Origin: Nitrospira sp.
GTDB taxonomy: Bacteria > Nitrospirota > Nitrospiria > Nitrospirales > Nitrospiraceae
DNA length: 64,000 nucleotides
Direction of reading: 5' to 3'
NCBI GenBank assembly: GCA_024760545.1
Contig: CP060501.1
Span: forward strand, 1,215,501-1,279,500
This document shows positions 48,433 to 57,272 of this stretch, in pieces (the first letter of the stretch is position 1; each line of letters begins with the position of its first letter). A program made the translations under genes and the position numbers. The notes below the pieces were generated by a model. The model saw only the letters and a program-made list of their open reading frames with translations, made no database searches and was not told where the DNA came from.

Positions 48433-50379
48433 CTACAGAGTCCGGCTATCGATCCAGGTCACCTGACCAGTCCGACGGTTCACTTCCTGATACATATGCG
48501 CTGTGCCACCACGGCCATCACCTCCACCACCGTCCCAGAGACAGACAAACTGAACCTTGTCGATGCCATAGGACAGGGCAGTATAGAGGAGCCAGAGGTT
48601 ACAGCGTTCATAGGGATCAGCATCTTTCGGAGGAGGGCCAAGACTTTCCGGAGTTGAGCGAACAGTCGCCATGAGCTTGGCTTTGGCCTTGTAATATCGC
48701 TCGCGCCACGATTCGCCGTGACAGACCACCGACTTCTGGATAAAAGTTGGTTCGTCGAATGGCTGGAGCCACTGAACCTTGACCCCTCGCTGCTGACAAG
48801 CCTCGGTAAAGAGCAGATCGCCGCCACACGCACCTTGCGTCAGAGCCAGGTCTTCCGGACCGGCGTCGAGGTTCTGCAAGGCCTCGGCAATCTTCTGAGC
48901 CGCAACCGGTTCTTTGGAGGCAGGAAACCGAGGCGGTTGCCGTCCCGGTTTATCGATCATGTGTCCGCTGAAGAGGAAAACCCGTCGCGGCGAAAACGGC
49001 GGGGTCGCTCGCCGGATCTCGGCCTCAACGATTGCCAGTGCGGCGGCGGTCTCCTCAGACCTGAATTCGAGATCGCGCAGCAGTTCCAACGTCTGCCGGG
49101 ATGAATCGAGCGCAAACCAGTCTCGGTCGGCAGCGGCCATCGCGGCGCGGTACTCACGAATCACTGTGTCCCTCGGGTTGACCAGGAGGCACACCTCGGC
49201 GTAGCTCGCCCGCGCCCAATAATCTTTCTTGTCTCGTTCTTGCGCCGTAAGGCTCGCCCATAGTACGCCGCCAATCAGGTTGTCGATCACGGTTCGGTTC
49301 GGTTGTCCGCCGAGATGCTCAAGCAGCAGATGCAGCGTCAGCGAATTGATGCCCGAGTAAAAGTGGGAAGGATCGGCAATGAACGCTTTGTGGTACGGCT
49401 CGATGGCTTGTTCGAGGCTCGCCTGCTCAGCCGCCGCCGCGGCACGCATCTGTGCGGGAGTGCTGTCGGGCCTGCGCCAACGCTGGACCCAGTTGTCCTT
49501 CTCCACTCGCCCCGCCAACGCCCAGACTTCTGAATCAGAGGGGTAATTCTCCGTGAGCTGACGCGTGTACTCCCGTGCCTCTTCGTAGCGGCCGAGTCGC
49601 CCCAGGCACACGGCTTTCTTCTCGCGGCTTGGCTTGTCCTCGGCATCGAGCTTTAGCGCCGACTCGAACTGCTCCAGCGCGAAATCGAACTGCCGTAGTT
49701 TGATCAGGCTATTCCCGGCAGCGCGGCGCGATTCTATCCACAGCGCCTGCGTCGGCGTTTCGTCGGCAAGCACCAGGATGTCGCCGACGTGGTTTCTCTG
49801 ACGCGCCACTTCCATCCGGCTCTTCCACGCCTCATAGGCCATGCTGAACTCGTTGCGCTTGGCGAGCAGGAGATCTCGCCACTGAGGCTCTTGCAAGTGA
49901 TCGAGCAGGGAATACACCGGGCTGACCTTGCGTCCCTGCCACGATTCCATTGTGGCCTTTACCATATTGGCCAATTTCGATCTCTCTAACTCCAAGGCCG
50001 CCGGGTCCGGTCCACGATCCTTGATGGAGTAGCGCAGTTTGCGATCGGTATAAAGGTCAAATGCCGTCGGCACCTGTCCGCCGCTGATCAGCACGACACC
50101 GCGTGCCCGCAGCGCATGTCTCACACCGAGCTCGTACCAGACATTGGGATTGTCAATCGTCAGATCAGCAACAACGAGGTCGGCAATGAGCAGCTCCTGG
50201 AACATATCGGGCAAAATCCCTCCGGCGCGCTGCTCTTCATCTGCCCGGAACACCTCCAGCCCCGCCGACTCCAACGCCGGCTTGATCAGCTCCGTATAGA
50301 CGCGATTGAAATCAATGTCGTTGCCTTGGCTGTCCTTCTTCACACCAAACGGCATCGCGACAAATGCATGGGGTTTCAT
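48433..50379 (-). CDS. NDT/TIR-like + TPR (TRAFs-binding) + SLOG-like protein
   Basis: The 648-residue cytosolic protein has three parts. Residues 1-120 resemble the nucleoside 2-deoxyribosyltransferase/TIR-like fold (FVAMPFG at 6-12, ADLVVADLT at 66-74, NPNVWYELG at 77-85 with the likely catalytic Glu83). Residues about 150-430 are TPR-like helices of the DUF4071 TRAFs-binding type. Residues about 465-640 resemble a SLOG (LOG/DprA-like) nucleotide-binding domain, with FSGHMID at 470 and GACGGD at 516. I chose ATG at 50379, which follows AGAGGA; an in-frame TTG at 50400 overlaps the SLATT stop. It may make and/or sense a nucleotide signal. Confidence 0.78.
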   Translation of the reverse strand: MKPHAFVAMPFGVKKDSQGNDIDFNRVYTELIKPALESAGLEVFRADEEQRAGGILPDMFQELLIADLVVADLTIDNPNVWYELGVRHALRARGVVLISGGQVPTAFDLYTDRKLRYSIKDRGPDPAALELERSKLANMVKATMESWQGRKVSPVYSLLDHLQEPQWRDLLLAKRNEFSMAYEAWKSRMEVARQRNHVGDILVLADETPTQALWIESRRAAGNSLIKLRQFDFALEQFESALKLDAEDKPSREKKAVCLGRLGRYEEAREYTRQLTENYPSDSEVWALAGRVEKDNWVQRWRRPDSTPAQMRAAAAAEQASLEQAIEPYHKAFIADPSHFYSGINSLTLHLLLEHLGGQPNRTVIDNLIGGVLWASLTAQERDKKDYWARASYAEVCLLVNPRDTVIREYRAAMAAADRDWFALDSSRQTLELLRDLEFRSEETAAALAIVEAEIRRATPPFSPRRVFLFSGHMIDKPGRQPPRFPASKEPVAAQKIAEALQNLDAGPEDLALTQGACGGDLLFTEACQQRGVKVQWLQPFDEPTFIQKSVVCHGESWRERYYKAKAKLMATVRSTPESLGPPPKDADPYERCNLWLLYTALSYGIDKVQFVCLWDGGGGDGRGGTAHMYQEVNRRTGQVTWIDSRTL

Positions 50380-50396
50380 ACACGTTCCTCTTCTGA

Positions 50397-50960
50397 TCAA
50401 TCCGTCTTACTTCGTCCTGCCACGGAGGAGGCACTCTCGTCCTTCTCCTTTTTTTCTTTCACCACCTGCGTCGTGTAAGTCTCGACCTCCTCACGGCTGA
50501 GCTCCTCGACTCGCGCGGCAAATCCCGGATAGGCCTGAACATGGCTCAGGTTCACGTAGGGTCCACTGAGCTGGAAGAACTGCCAGCCTTCGCTCTTGAG
50601 CGATTCGACCGTGCGCCGATAGTGGCGCCAGCGTTCGCCATAGTGAAAGAACTCTTCCACGGCGGCACTCAGCGCCACCACCAAACTGACCGCGAACGTG
50701 ATCATTTTGATCGCACCGTCGGCACCGTTGCCCAAGTTCAGACTGACCAGCGCCGGTACGATGACGCCCCCGATAATCGTCGTGAGCCGCAGAGTGTAAT
50801 ACCACCGGACAGAATCCCACGCCTTGTCTTCCATCCAAATGACCTGTTCCAGCCACCGCGCTCGAAGGAACTGTTTGTTCAGGTCCGGCAACTCCAGCGC
50901 CACAATGAGCTTGTTCATCTCGGCCCGCATGTGCTCATGGTCTTGCGGCTTTTTGAGCAT
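50397..50960 (-). CDS. SLATT-type two-helix membrane protein (DUF4231-like)
   Basis: The 187-residue protein has two adjacent hydrophobic helices (about 57-76 and 83-104) between a long helical N terminus and a charged C-terminal tail, the SLATT layout. The FFHYGERWRHYRRTVESLKSEGW segment after TM2 is the typical SLATT signature. SLATT proteins are predicted pore-forming effectors in nucleotide-signalled conflict systems. The ATG follows GAGG. It is the first gene of the minus-strand block and abuts the NDT-TPR-SLOG gene. Confidence 0.82.
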   Translation of the reverse strand: MLKKPQDHEHMRAEMNKLIVALELPDLNKQFLRARWLEQVIWMEDKAWDSVRWYYTLRLTTIIGGVIVPALVSLNLGNGADGAIKMITFAVSLVVALSAAVEEFFHYGERWRHYRRTVESLKSEGWQFFQLSGPYVNLSHVQAYPGFAARVEELSREEVETYTTQVVKEKKEKDESASSVAGRSKTD

Positions 50961-51058
50961 GGGTACCTCACAGCAAAGAGTTCAGACGCTGAACGCAGCG
51001 GTTTGAACTCTATACCTAGCAAATGGAATGATCAACGCGTTTGGACAGGAAGGATAAC

Positions 51059-51706
51059 CTAGTTCCGAGCCCGTCTCACCATCAGGATTCCGTCCCGAAT
51101 CGTGACCAGTACCGCGCTCACACGTGGATCCGCCGAGACCGTCCGGTTCAGCTCCTGAATGGCGGCGGTAGACTCATCCGGCGGCTGCTGCTTCAAGACC
51201 TCTCCGCTCCACAGCACGTTATCGATCAAGATGACACCGTTTGGAGCAAGCAGCTCGAGCGAACGCCGGTAGTAATTGAGGTAATTCGCTTTGTCCGCAT
51301 CGATGAAGATCACGTCGAACGGGCCGGTCAGTGTTCTCATGGTATCAAGGGCCGGGCCCATTCGAATGTTGATCTTGCTTCCAAACGGAGCGTTTGCAAT
51401 ATGGCGCCGGGCCAATGCCGCGGACTTTTCGTCGATCTCGCACGTAAGAACAGCTCCATCAGGGGGTAGGGCTTCCGCAAAACACAACGCGCTGTAGCCC
51501 GTGAACATCCCGATCTCGAGTACCTGTTTTGCGCCTACCAGCTGCGTCATGATTTTCAGAAATGCCCCTTCCAGCGGGCCGACCAGCATCTGGGGATACG
51601 CCATCGTTCGATGGGTTTCTTCACGGAGGGCCCGACAAACAGAAGACTCCGGGATGGAATGCGCTTCGGCGTACGCTTCGATCTCGGACGGAACAAGTTT
51701 GTTCAT
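51059..51706 (-). CDS. class I SAM-dependent O-methyltransferase (family 3)
   Basis: The 215-residue protein is a caffeoyl-CoA-type O-methyltransferase: VLEIGMFTGYSAL (SAM-binding), LTCEIDEKSAALAR and FDVIFIDADKANYLNYY with the metal-binding acidic residues, then NVLWSGEV. The upstream Met (51790) has no ribosome site; ATG 51706 follows AAAGG. It lies upstream of the SLATT gene on the same strand, separated by about 100 bp, and is probably unrelated to the conflict block. Confidence 0.88.
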   Translation of the reverse strand: MNKLVPSEIEAYAEAHSIPESSVCRALREETHRTMAYPQMLVGPLEGAFLKIMTQLVGAKQVLEIGMFTGYSALCFAEALPPDGAVLTCEIDEKSAALARRHIANAPFGSKINIRMGPALDTMRTLTGPFDVIFIDADKANYLNYYRRSLELLAPNGVILIDNVLWSGEVLKQQPPDESTAAIQELNRTVSADPRVSAVLVTIRDGILMVRRARN

Positions 51707-51814
51707 CAGAATGCCTTTCGATCGTTTGAAAAAGATTGCTGTGCTGCGTACACTGCGAAGGTCCGCGCCAGCGGATTCGGATATTAACATACGTGAAACG
51801 AGAAGGAGGCCGGA

Positions 51815-53347
51815 TTGAAGACCCTCGCCACGCTAGAACCTCTCACGACCAGACTCCTGGAAATTCAGCGTATCAACAGCGCTGCGTCGGTCCTTTCATG
51901 GGATCAGGAAACGTACATGCCTGCCGGTGGAGGCGAAGCGAGGGCTGAGCAGATCGCGGTGCTTCAGGGTTTGGCCCATCAGAAGCTCGTCTCCTCGGAG
52001 GTTCAGGACCTCCTGTCACAATGGGTGGATCCTGCGACCGGCCAGGCAGCCGACCAGGCCGGTGAAATCTGGGATGGGCCGTCGCGGTCGCTGTTGCGGG
52101 AGATATGGCGGGATTTCAGCCGTGCGAAGAAACTGCCGTCTGATTTCGTCGTGACACTGAGCCGCGAATGTTCCCTCGCGCAGCAAGTATGGGTCGAGGC
52201 GAAAGAACAAAACAAATTTTCCCTGTTCCTCCGGAATCTCCGGACCGTGCTCCAGCTCAAACGCGAAGAAGCGCACTATCTCGGCTATCAGGAGTCACCC
52301 TATGACGCGCTCTTGGACGTCTATGAACCGGGTGCGACCATTGCCGGCCTCCAGCCGGTATTTGCTGCGCTCAAATCCCGTCTGGTGCCGTTGCTGAAAC
52401 AAATCACTCAGAGCCGGGTTCACATCGATGACAATATCCTGAATCACTCCTACGATCAGGATCGGCAGCTGGAGTTCGGCCGACTGGTCCTGATCGCAAT
52501 GGGGTATGACTTCAAGCGGGGTCGATTGGATCTCTCGGCACATCCCTTCACCACCTCGTTCCATCCGACCGACGTACGTGTGACAACCCGCGTGCATGAA
52601 CATGAATTGCAGTCCTGCCTTTTCAGTTGTATCCACGAGGGTGGCCACGGGCTATACGATCAGGGCCTGGATCAACAGTACTTCGGCACGCCGCTGGGCG
52701 ATTCGGTTTCCCTCGGCATCCATGAGAGCCAATCCCGTCTCTGGGAAAATTGCGTGGGGCGATCCCGCCCCTTCTGGCGATTTTTTTATCCAATTCTGCA
52801 GCAAACCTTTCACCAGCAGCTGCAGGGAATCGATGTCGACCGGTTCTATGCCGCGATCAATCGTGTGAAACCGTCGTTGATTCGCGTGGAAGCCGATGAG
52901 CTAACCTACAATCTGCATATCATGCTGCGGTTCGAGATCGAGCGAGACCTCGTGGAAGACAAGACTCAACCGGACGATTTACCGGAGATCTGGAACGACA
53001 AGATGAAAGAATACTTGGGCCTCGTTCCGCCTTCCGAGGCCGAAGGGGTGTTGCAAGACGTGCACTGGTCGTTCGGCGCCTTCGGGTATTTTCCGACCTA
53101 TACCCTCGGGAATCTCTATGCCGTACAGTTCTTTGAGCAGGCCAAGCTGGAGATGCCCCATTTGGAGGATGAGATTGCGGCGGGGCGATTGATGATGTTG
53201 CGCCGGTGGCTCGAGCAAAAAATCCACCGTTGGGGCCGCATGTTCACACCGGAGCATCTTGCCGAACGGGTGACCGGTTCCACGGTAAGTCCTGGGCCTT
53301 TCCTGAAGTATGTGGAACAGAAGTACGGCGAACTCTACCAACTGTGA
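51815..53347 (+). CDS. M32 metallocarboxypeptidase (Taq type)
   Basis: The 510-residue zinc peptidase trims residues from peptide C termini. The catalytic HEGGH is at 274-278, followed by the M32 DQGLDQQYFGTPLGDSVSLGIHESQSR segment containing the downstream HES zinc ligand region, and IRVEADELTYNLHI, also typical. Start is TTG at 51815, five bases after GAAGGAGG; no nearer ATG fits. Its 3' end overlaps the convergent SocA-domain gene by 13 bp. Confidence 0.93.
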   Translation: MKTLATLEPLTTRLLEIQRINSAASVLSWDQETYMPAGGGEARAEQIAVLQGLAHQKLVSSEVQDLLSQWVDPATGQAADQAGEIWDGPSRSLLREIWRDFSRAKKLPSDFVVTLSRECSLAQQVWVEAKEQNKFSLFLRNLRTVLQLKREEAHYLGYQESPYDALLDVYEPGATIAGLQPVFAALKSRLVPLLKQITQSRVHIDDNILNHSYDQDRQLEFGRLVLIAMGYDFKRGRLDLSAHPFTTSFHPTDVRVTTRVHEHELQSCLFSCIHEGGHGLYDQGLDQQYFGTPLGDSVSLGIHESQSRLWENCVGRSRPFWRFFYPILQQTFHQQLQGIDVDRFYAAINRVKPSLIRVEADELTYNLHIMLRFEIERDLVEDKTQPDDLPEIWNDKMKEYLGLVPPSEAEGVLQDVHWSFGAFGYFPTYTLGNLYAVQFFEQAKLEMPHLEDEIAAGRLMMLRRWLEQKIHRWGRMFTPEHLAERVTGSTVSPGPFLKYVEQKYGELYQL

Positions 53348-53931
53348 ATGTCCACCGCCGGCCGGCTATCGTATCCCAGCGCGGCATTCAGCTTCGACAA
53401 GCTTGCCGTGGTCAAGGTAAATTCAGCCTGCACGTCGATCCGATGGGGTACCAGCAGAGTCGTATGGAAGACAATGTCTCGAATGGGGATCTTGAATTCC
53501 GGATCCTGCGGCGTACTGAGCTGGACTAATTCCACCGAGTTCGTAATCGTGCTGCTATCTTGAGGGCCATATGTGGTCACAACAGCATCGATAATATCTT
53601 TCACCTTCTCGTTGGCCTCTACCCCTTCGATCCCCTTTAACAACAAGGGAATCGCCTCGTCCTTGGCTTGATCCGACACGATGAAGTTTTCGACCCTTCC
53701 TTTCCTGCGAAGGGACGTCAGGTCGTTATCGAGATCTTTACTGAAGGCGCCATAGGCAAACCGAAAGAATTCAAAGTGGAATGCGCGCACGCCCTTGGCA
53801 AAGGTTTGGAGCTCGCAGAGAAAGCAGAGTTGCTGCAACTTGACATCGCTCAGTTGGCCGTGGCGTTCCGCAAGCTGCAGGACATACAGCAACAGCGCCC
53901 GGTCGACGGTAATCTGATTGGGTGTTCGCAA
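53335..53931 (-). CDS. SocA/Panacea-domain protein
   Basis: The product (198 residues from a TTG start at 53931 behind GGTGGAG) has the Panacea/SocA layout: DRALLLYVLQLAERHG, DVKLQQLCFLCEL, FEFFRFAYGAFSKDL. Panacea domains are antitoxin modules found beside toxins. No toxin gene is adjacent: the neighbours are the M32 peptidase (convergent, 13-bp overlap) and the divergent Fur gene. A longer frame to 54318 would overlap fur and is rejected. The C-terminal half (about 110-198) is beta-rich and has no partner that I can identify. Confidence 0.65.
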   Translation of the reverse strand: MRTPNQITVDRALLLYVLQLAERHGQLSDVKLQQLCFLCELQTFAKGVRAFHFEFFRFAYGAFSKDLDNDLTSLRRKGRVENFIVSDQAKDEAIPLLLKGIEGVEANEKVKDIIDAVVTTYGPQDSSTITNSVELVQLSTPQDPEFKIPIRDIVFHTTLLVPHRIDVQAEFTLTTASLSKLNAALGYDSRPAVDIHSW

Positions 53932-54081
53932 CGTCGCTCCACCAATGAGTTTGACGGCTTTACTATAGACAGCCGGAGAGCAGCCGTCAAAGGCAGCTGA
54001 ACTCCTGGATAAGTTCGTATGAAACACTCTTGACCGGCTGCTCCATTTCGTCTTTAATCCCGGTCTAGGAGGCGGAGTCTC

Positions 54082-54519
54082 ATGGCGATGTCCAAACATA
54101 CCAAAGAAATGGGAGTACTGAAGGACCATCTGGGGAAACACCAACTCAAGTTTACTCGGCAGCGTGAACTGATCCTGGATGCGTTTCTCAAGCAGGAGCA
54201 CATCACGGCCGAGGAGATGTACCACCAGCTGGCACGAAAAGATCCGCACCTGGGTTTGGCAACGATTTACCGCACGCTCAACCTGTTTTGTGAGGCCGGT
54301 CTGGCCCAGGCCCGGCACTTCGGCACGCAGACTCAGTACGACAACATCTCACACAAAGGCCATCACGACCATCTCATATGCACCGGCTGCGGGAAGATCG
54401 TCGAATTCGAGAACTGCGACATTGAGCGCCTGCAGGAAGAGGTTGCATCACGGAACGGCTTTACCATCCAAACTCACCGCCTGGAACTCTATGGTCTCTG
54501 TTCCCGCTGCCGTCATTGA
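54082..54519 (+). CDS. Fur-family metal-dependent regulator
   Basis: The 145-residue protein has the Fur winged helix (FTRQRELILDAFLK, HITAEEMYHQL, LGLATIYRTLNLF) and the metal-binding HHDHLICTGC-GKIVEF plus a C-terminal CSRC zinc site. Four cysteines (two CxxC) resemble Fur and PerR alike. It heads the iron-uptake block, which argues for Fur. AGGAGG lies before the ATG. Confidence 0.88.
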   Translation: MAMSKHTKEMGVLKDHLGKHQLKFTRQRELILDAFLKQEHITAEEMYHQLARKDPHLGLATIYRTLNLFCEAGLAQARHFGTQTQYDNISHKGHHDHLICTGCGKIVEFENCDIERLQEEVASRNGFTIQTHRLELYGLCSRCRH

Positions 54520-54598
54520 TCCCCACCTCTTTTTTCTGGTATTTTTTTGAGGCAGCTTATTCATTTCAACTTGCCTCCCTCTGAAATAAGGATCCTTC

Positions 54599-55666
54599 AT
54601 GTATCGATGGCCCAGACAATGCTCTCGCACGATCGGCGTTCCTGTACGCCTCAACTTTGCCGGCGTGTTTGCGGCATGTCTGCTGGCGGTCTTATGGCTT
54701 CCAACTCCCCCTGAAGTCTCCGCCGCCGATAAGCTGATCGTCTATTCCGGACGATCGGAACGCTTGATCAAGCCGGTCCTGGATGCGTTCACGGCAAAAA
54801 CCGGCATTCAGGTCGACTTGCTGTCATCCGGCACGACCGAGTTGGTGAATCGGTTAAAGGCGGAAGGCGGCCGGAGTCCAGCCGATGTGTTTATCAGTAA
54901 TGATGCCGGAAGTCTGGAGATGGCACGCACCGCCGGACTCCTTCGTCCCTTGAACATGCCGGAGGTTGAACAGGCGATTCCCCCTCAATTTCGCGCGGCG
55001 GACAACAGCTGGATCGGCTTGTCGGGTCGGTTTTGGATCATCGTGTGCAACACCACGATGGTGACGCCTGACCAGATCACATCATTGCTGGACTTGGCCG
55101 ATCCTAGGTGGAAGGACAAAATTGCCATTCCGAACGCCGGCAGCGAATACTTGCAAGCGGGCGTCTCGGTCATACGCGCCAGTTTGGGCGACGATCAAAC
55201 TAAGAGGTTTCTCGAGGGTCTCCGGAATAATGCCGGAACTCACGTCTACCAGAAGAGCTCGCAAATCGTCGAGGCGGTTGCGAAAGGTCAGGTCTCGGTG
55301 GGCGTGGTGAACCATTACTATGTCTATCGACATCTCGCCGTTCAACCGACCGCACCACTTGGTGTGATGATGCCCGATCAACAGGCAGGCGGGATGGGGG
55401 CCATCATGAACGTGGCAGGGATCGGCATCTTAAAACACACGTCCCGCTTTGACGCCGCCAAGCTGCTGGTGGAGTTTCTTGTCGCGGAGGTTGGTCAAAA
55501 GATGTTCGCTGACCTCGACAAAGAATACCCGCTCCATCCTGAGGTCAAGGCCGATTCGTCGCTTGTCGAACGGAAGCGCTTCCGGACGGCCTCGGTGCCG
55601 TTGACCAAACTCGCCGAACTTCGAGAGCCTACGCTTCTACTCATCGAGCAAGTGGGGATGCGGTAG
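54599..55666 (+). CDS. ferric iron ABC transporter substrate-binding protein (FbpA-like)
   Basis: The 355-residue protein has a signal peptide (cleavage near SAA-DK, about 41) and a bilobal periplasmic-binding fold: KLIVYSGRSERLIKPVLDAF, SADVFISNDAG-like PADVFISND, NHYYVYRH, whose paired tyrosines match the Fe3+-binding pair of FbpA. It should capture ferric iron in the periplasm. AAGGATCC precedes the ATG. It is followed by its permease 16 bp later. Confidence 0.92.
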   Translation: MYRWPRQCSRTIGVPVRLNFAGVFAACLLAVLWLPTPPEVSAADKLIVYSGRSERLIKPVLDAFTAKTGIQVDLLSSGTTELVNRLKAEGGRSPADVFISNDAGSLEMARTAGLLRPLNMPEVEQAIPPQFRAADNSWIGLSGRFWIIVCNTTMVTPDQITSLLDLADPRWKDKIAIPNAGSEYLQAGVSVIRASLGDDQTKRFLEGLRNNAGTHVYQKSSQIVEAVAKGQVSVGVVNHYYVYRHLAVQPTAPLGVMMPDQQAGGMGAIMNVAGIGILKHTSRFDAAKLLVEFLVAEVGQKMFADLDKEYPLHPEVKADSSLVERKRFRTASVPLTKLAELREPTLLLIEQVGMR

Positions 55667-55682
55667 ATCGCCGCGTAGATTT

Positions 55683-57266
55683 GTGATTGCCGTACGCCGA
55701 TTATCTGTCTCATCTCTGCAACTCGCAGTACTGGCGAGTACCGCGCTGATTCTTTTACCGTTGGGCTATGTCACCGCCCTGGCCTTATCGGCCGACTCCA
55801 CAATCTGGCACCGTCTCTGGACAACTCGTGTCCCCGAACTCCTGCTCAATACGGTCTCCCTGGCGGGCGCCGTGGCCTTGCTCGCGCTCGTGCTCGGCGT
55901 ATCGACCGCCTGGATGGTCACACGATTCGAGTTCCCAGGCCGACGTCTCTGGGAAGTCGCCCTCGTGCTTCCTCTGGCGATGCCGACCTATGTCTTGGCC
56001 TATGTGTACAACTACCTCTTGGGTTACGGCGGTCCTGTGGAACATCTCTGGCAAATGGTCACAGGTCCGCAATCGAGAATCCTCTCTCCCCAAAGTTTTT
56101 GGGGAGTCACCATCGTCATGACGCTCGATACGTTTCCATTCGTCTACCTGCTCACACGCAGCGCGCTTTTGAGCTTCAACGTCTCGTTTGAAGAAGTGGC
56201 TCGGACGTGCGGCGCATCCCAGCTGCGCACCATGCTACATGTGACTCTGCCGTTGTTACGCCCCTCGATTGTGGCCGGCGTCGCACTCGTCGTACTCTAT
56301 GTCGTTTCGGACTTCGGCGCCGTCTCCCTACTGCGCTATCAAACATTGACCTACGCCGTCTTCCAGCAAATGACCGGACGCTCGGACAATCAAGCGGCGA
56401 GCATCCTGAGCATCTTGCTGGTCGTGCTTGCGCTGCTGTTTTTGTTGACCGAACGCTGGTTTCGCCGTAAGAGTCGGTTTTACCAGACAACAGGGCGCTA
56501 TCGAGCGCCTCAACGAATCCAGTGTGAATGGTGGCACGCGACGGCACTGACGGCCTGTCTGGCGACCGTCACCGGCTTGGCCTTTGGGATCCCTGTCTAT
56601 CTGCTGGCGATGTGGAGTCTGTCCTCGGAAGCCCAGGCGATTCTCGATGCTCGTTTCTTCGGTTTTATTTGGAACAGCGCTCTACTGTCCAGTCTGGCCG
56701 CGACGGCTGCCGTGTTGGGTGGACTGCCGCTCGCGTATCTCGCCAGCCGGAAACCGACCTGGCTCAATCTCGGTTGTTTGCAGGCGGCCTATGCCGGCTA
56801 TGTTCTGCCGGGACCCGTCGCGGCGCTTGCGGTACTGGTCCTGTTTTTAAACGTCATGCCGTTCTTGTATGGCACTGTGATCGTGTTGATCGTCGCGTAT
56901 GTGCTGCATTTCCTGCCCGCCGGCCTCCAATCGCTCGAGCCGTCGATCCAACAGATCACCCCCAATCTCGAGGAGGCCGCCCGTACTTTAGGACTCGGAG
57001 TCCGGGAAACTTGGCGACGTGTCACGCTGCCGCTGATCCGTAACGGGATGATTGTGGCATGGGTCCTCATTTTTCTGCAGACGATGAAGGAGCTTCCTGC
57101 GACGTTGCTGCTGAGGCCTGTGGGGTTCGACACATTGGCCATCCGTGTCTGGCTGGAAGCAAGCGAGGAGTATTATCAACTGGCGGCTCCATCCGCGCTG
57201 TTGATTGTGCTCGTTGGCCTTCCGGCACTGTCCCTCCTGCTATCGCGCGATTGGCGGGCCGCGTAG
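55683..57266 (+). CDS. ferric iron ABC transporter permease (FbpB-like, fused)
   Basis: The 527-residue inner-membrane protein has about twelve helices and two EAA loops: one near the middle (EEVARTCGASQLRTMLHVTLPLLRPS) and one near the C terminus (EEAARTLGLGVRETWRRVTLPLIRN), as in FbpB/SfuB, where both permease halves are on one chain. The start is GTG at 55683. It lies between the binding protein and the ATPase and completes the transporter. Confidence 0.92.
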   Translation: MIAVRRLSVSSLQLAVLASTALILLPLGYVTALALSADSTIWHRLWTTRVPELLLNTVSLAGAVALLALVLGVSTAWMVTRFEFPGRRLWEVALVLPLAMPTYVLAYVYNYLLGYGGPVEHLWQMVTGPQSRILSPQSFWGVTIVMTLDTFPFVYLLTRSALLSFNVSFEEVARTCGASQLRTMLHVTLPLLRPSIVAGVALVVLYVVSDFGAVSLLRYQTLTYAVFQQMTGRSDNQAASILSILLVVLALLFLLTERWFRRKSRFYQTTGRYRAPQRIQCEWWHATALTACLATVTGLAFGIPVYLLAMWSLSSEAQAILDARFFGFIWNSALLSSLAATAAVLGGLPLAYLASRKPTWLNLGCLQAAYAGYVLPGPVAALAVLVLFLNVMPFLYGTVIVLIVAYVLHFLPAGLQSLEPSIQQITPNLEEAARTLGLGVRETWRRVTLPLIRNGMIVAWVLIFLQTMKELPATLLLRPVGFDTLAIRVWLEASEEYYQLAAPSALLIVLVGLPALSLLLSRDWRAA

Positions 57267-57272
57267 AACACG

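Noticed and set aside
53932-54318. longer N terminus of the SocA-domain gene
   Set aside because: It would overlap the divergent Fur gene and has no ATG in the stretch between; TTG 53931 behind GGTGGAG fits better.
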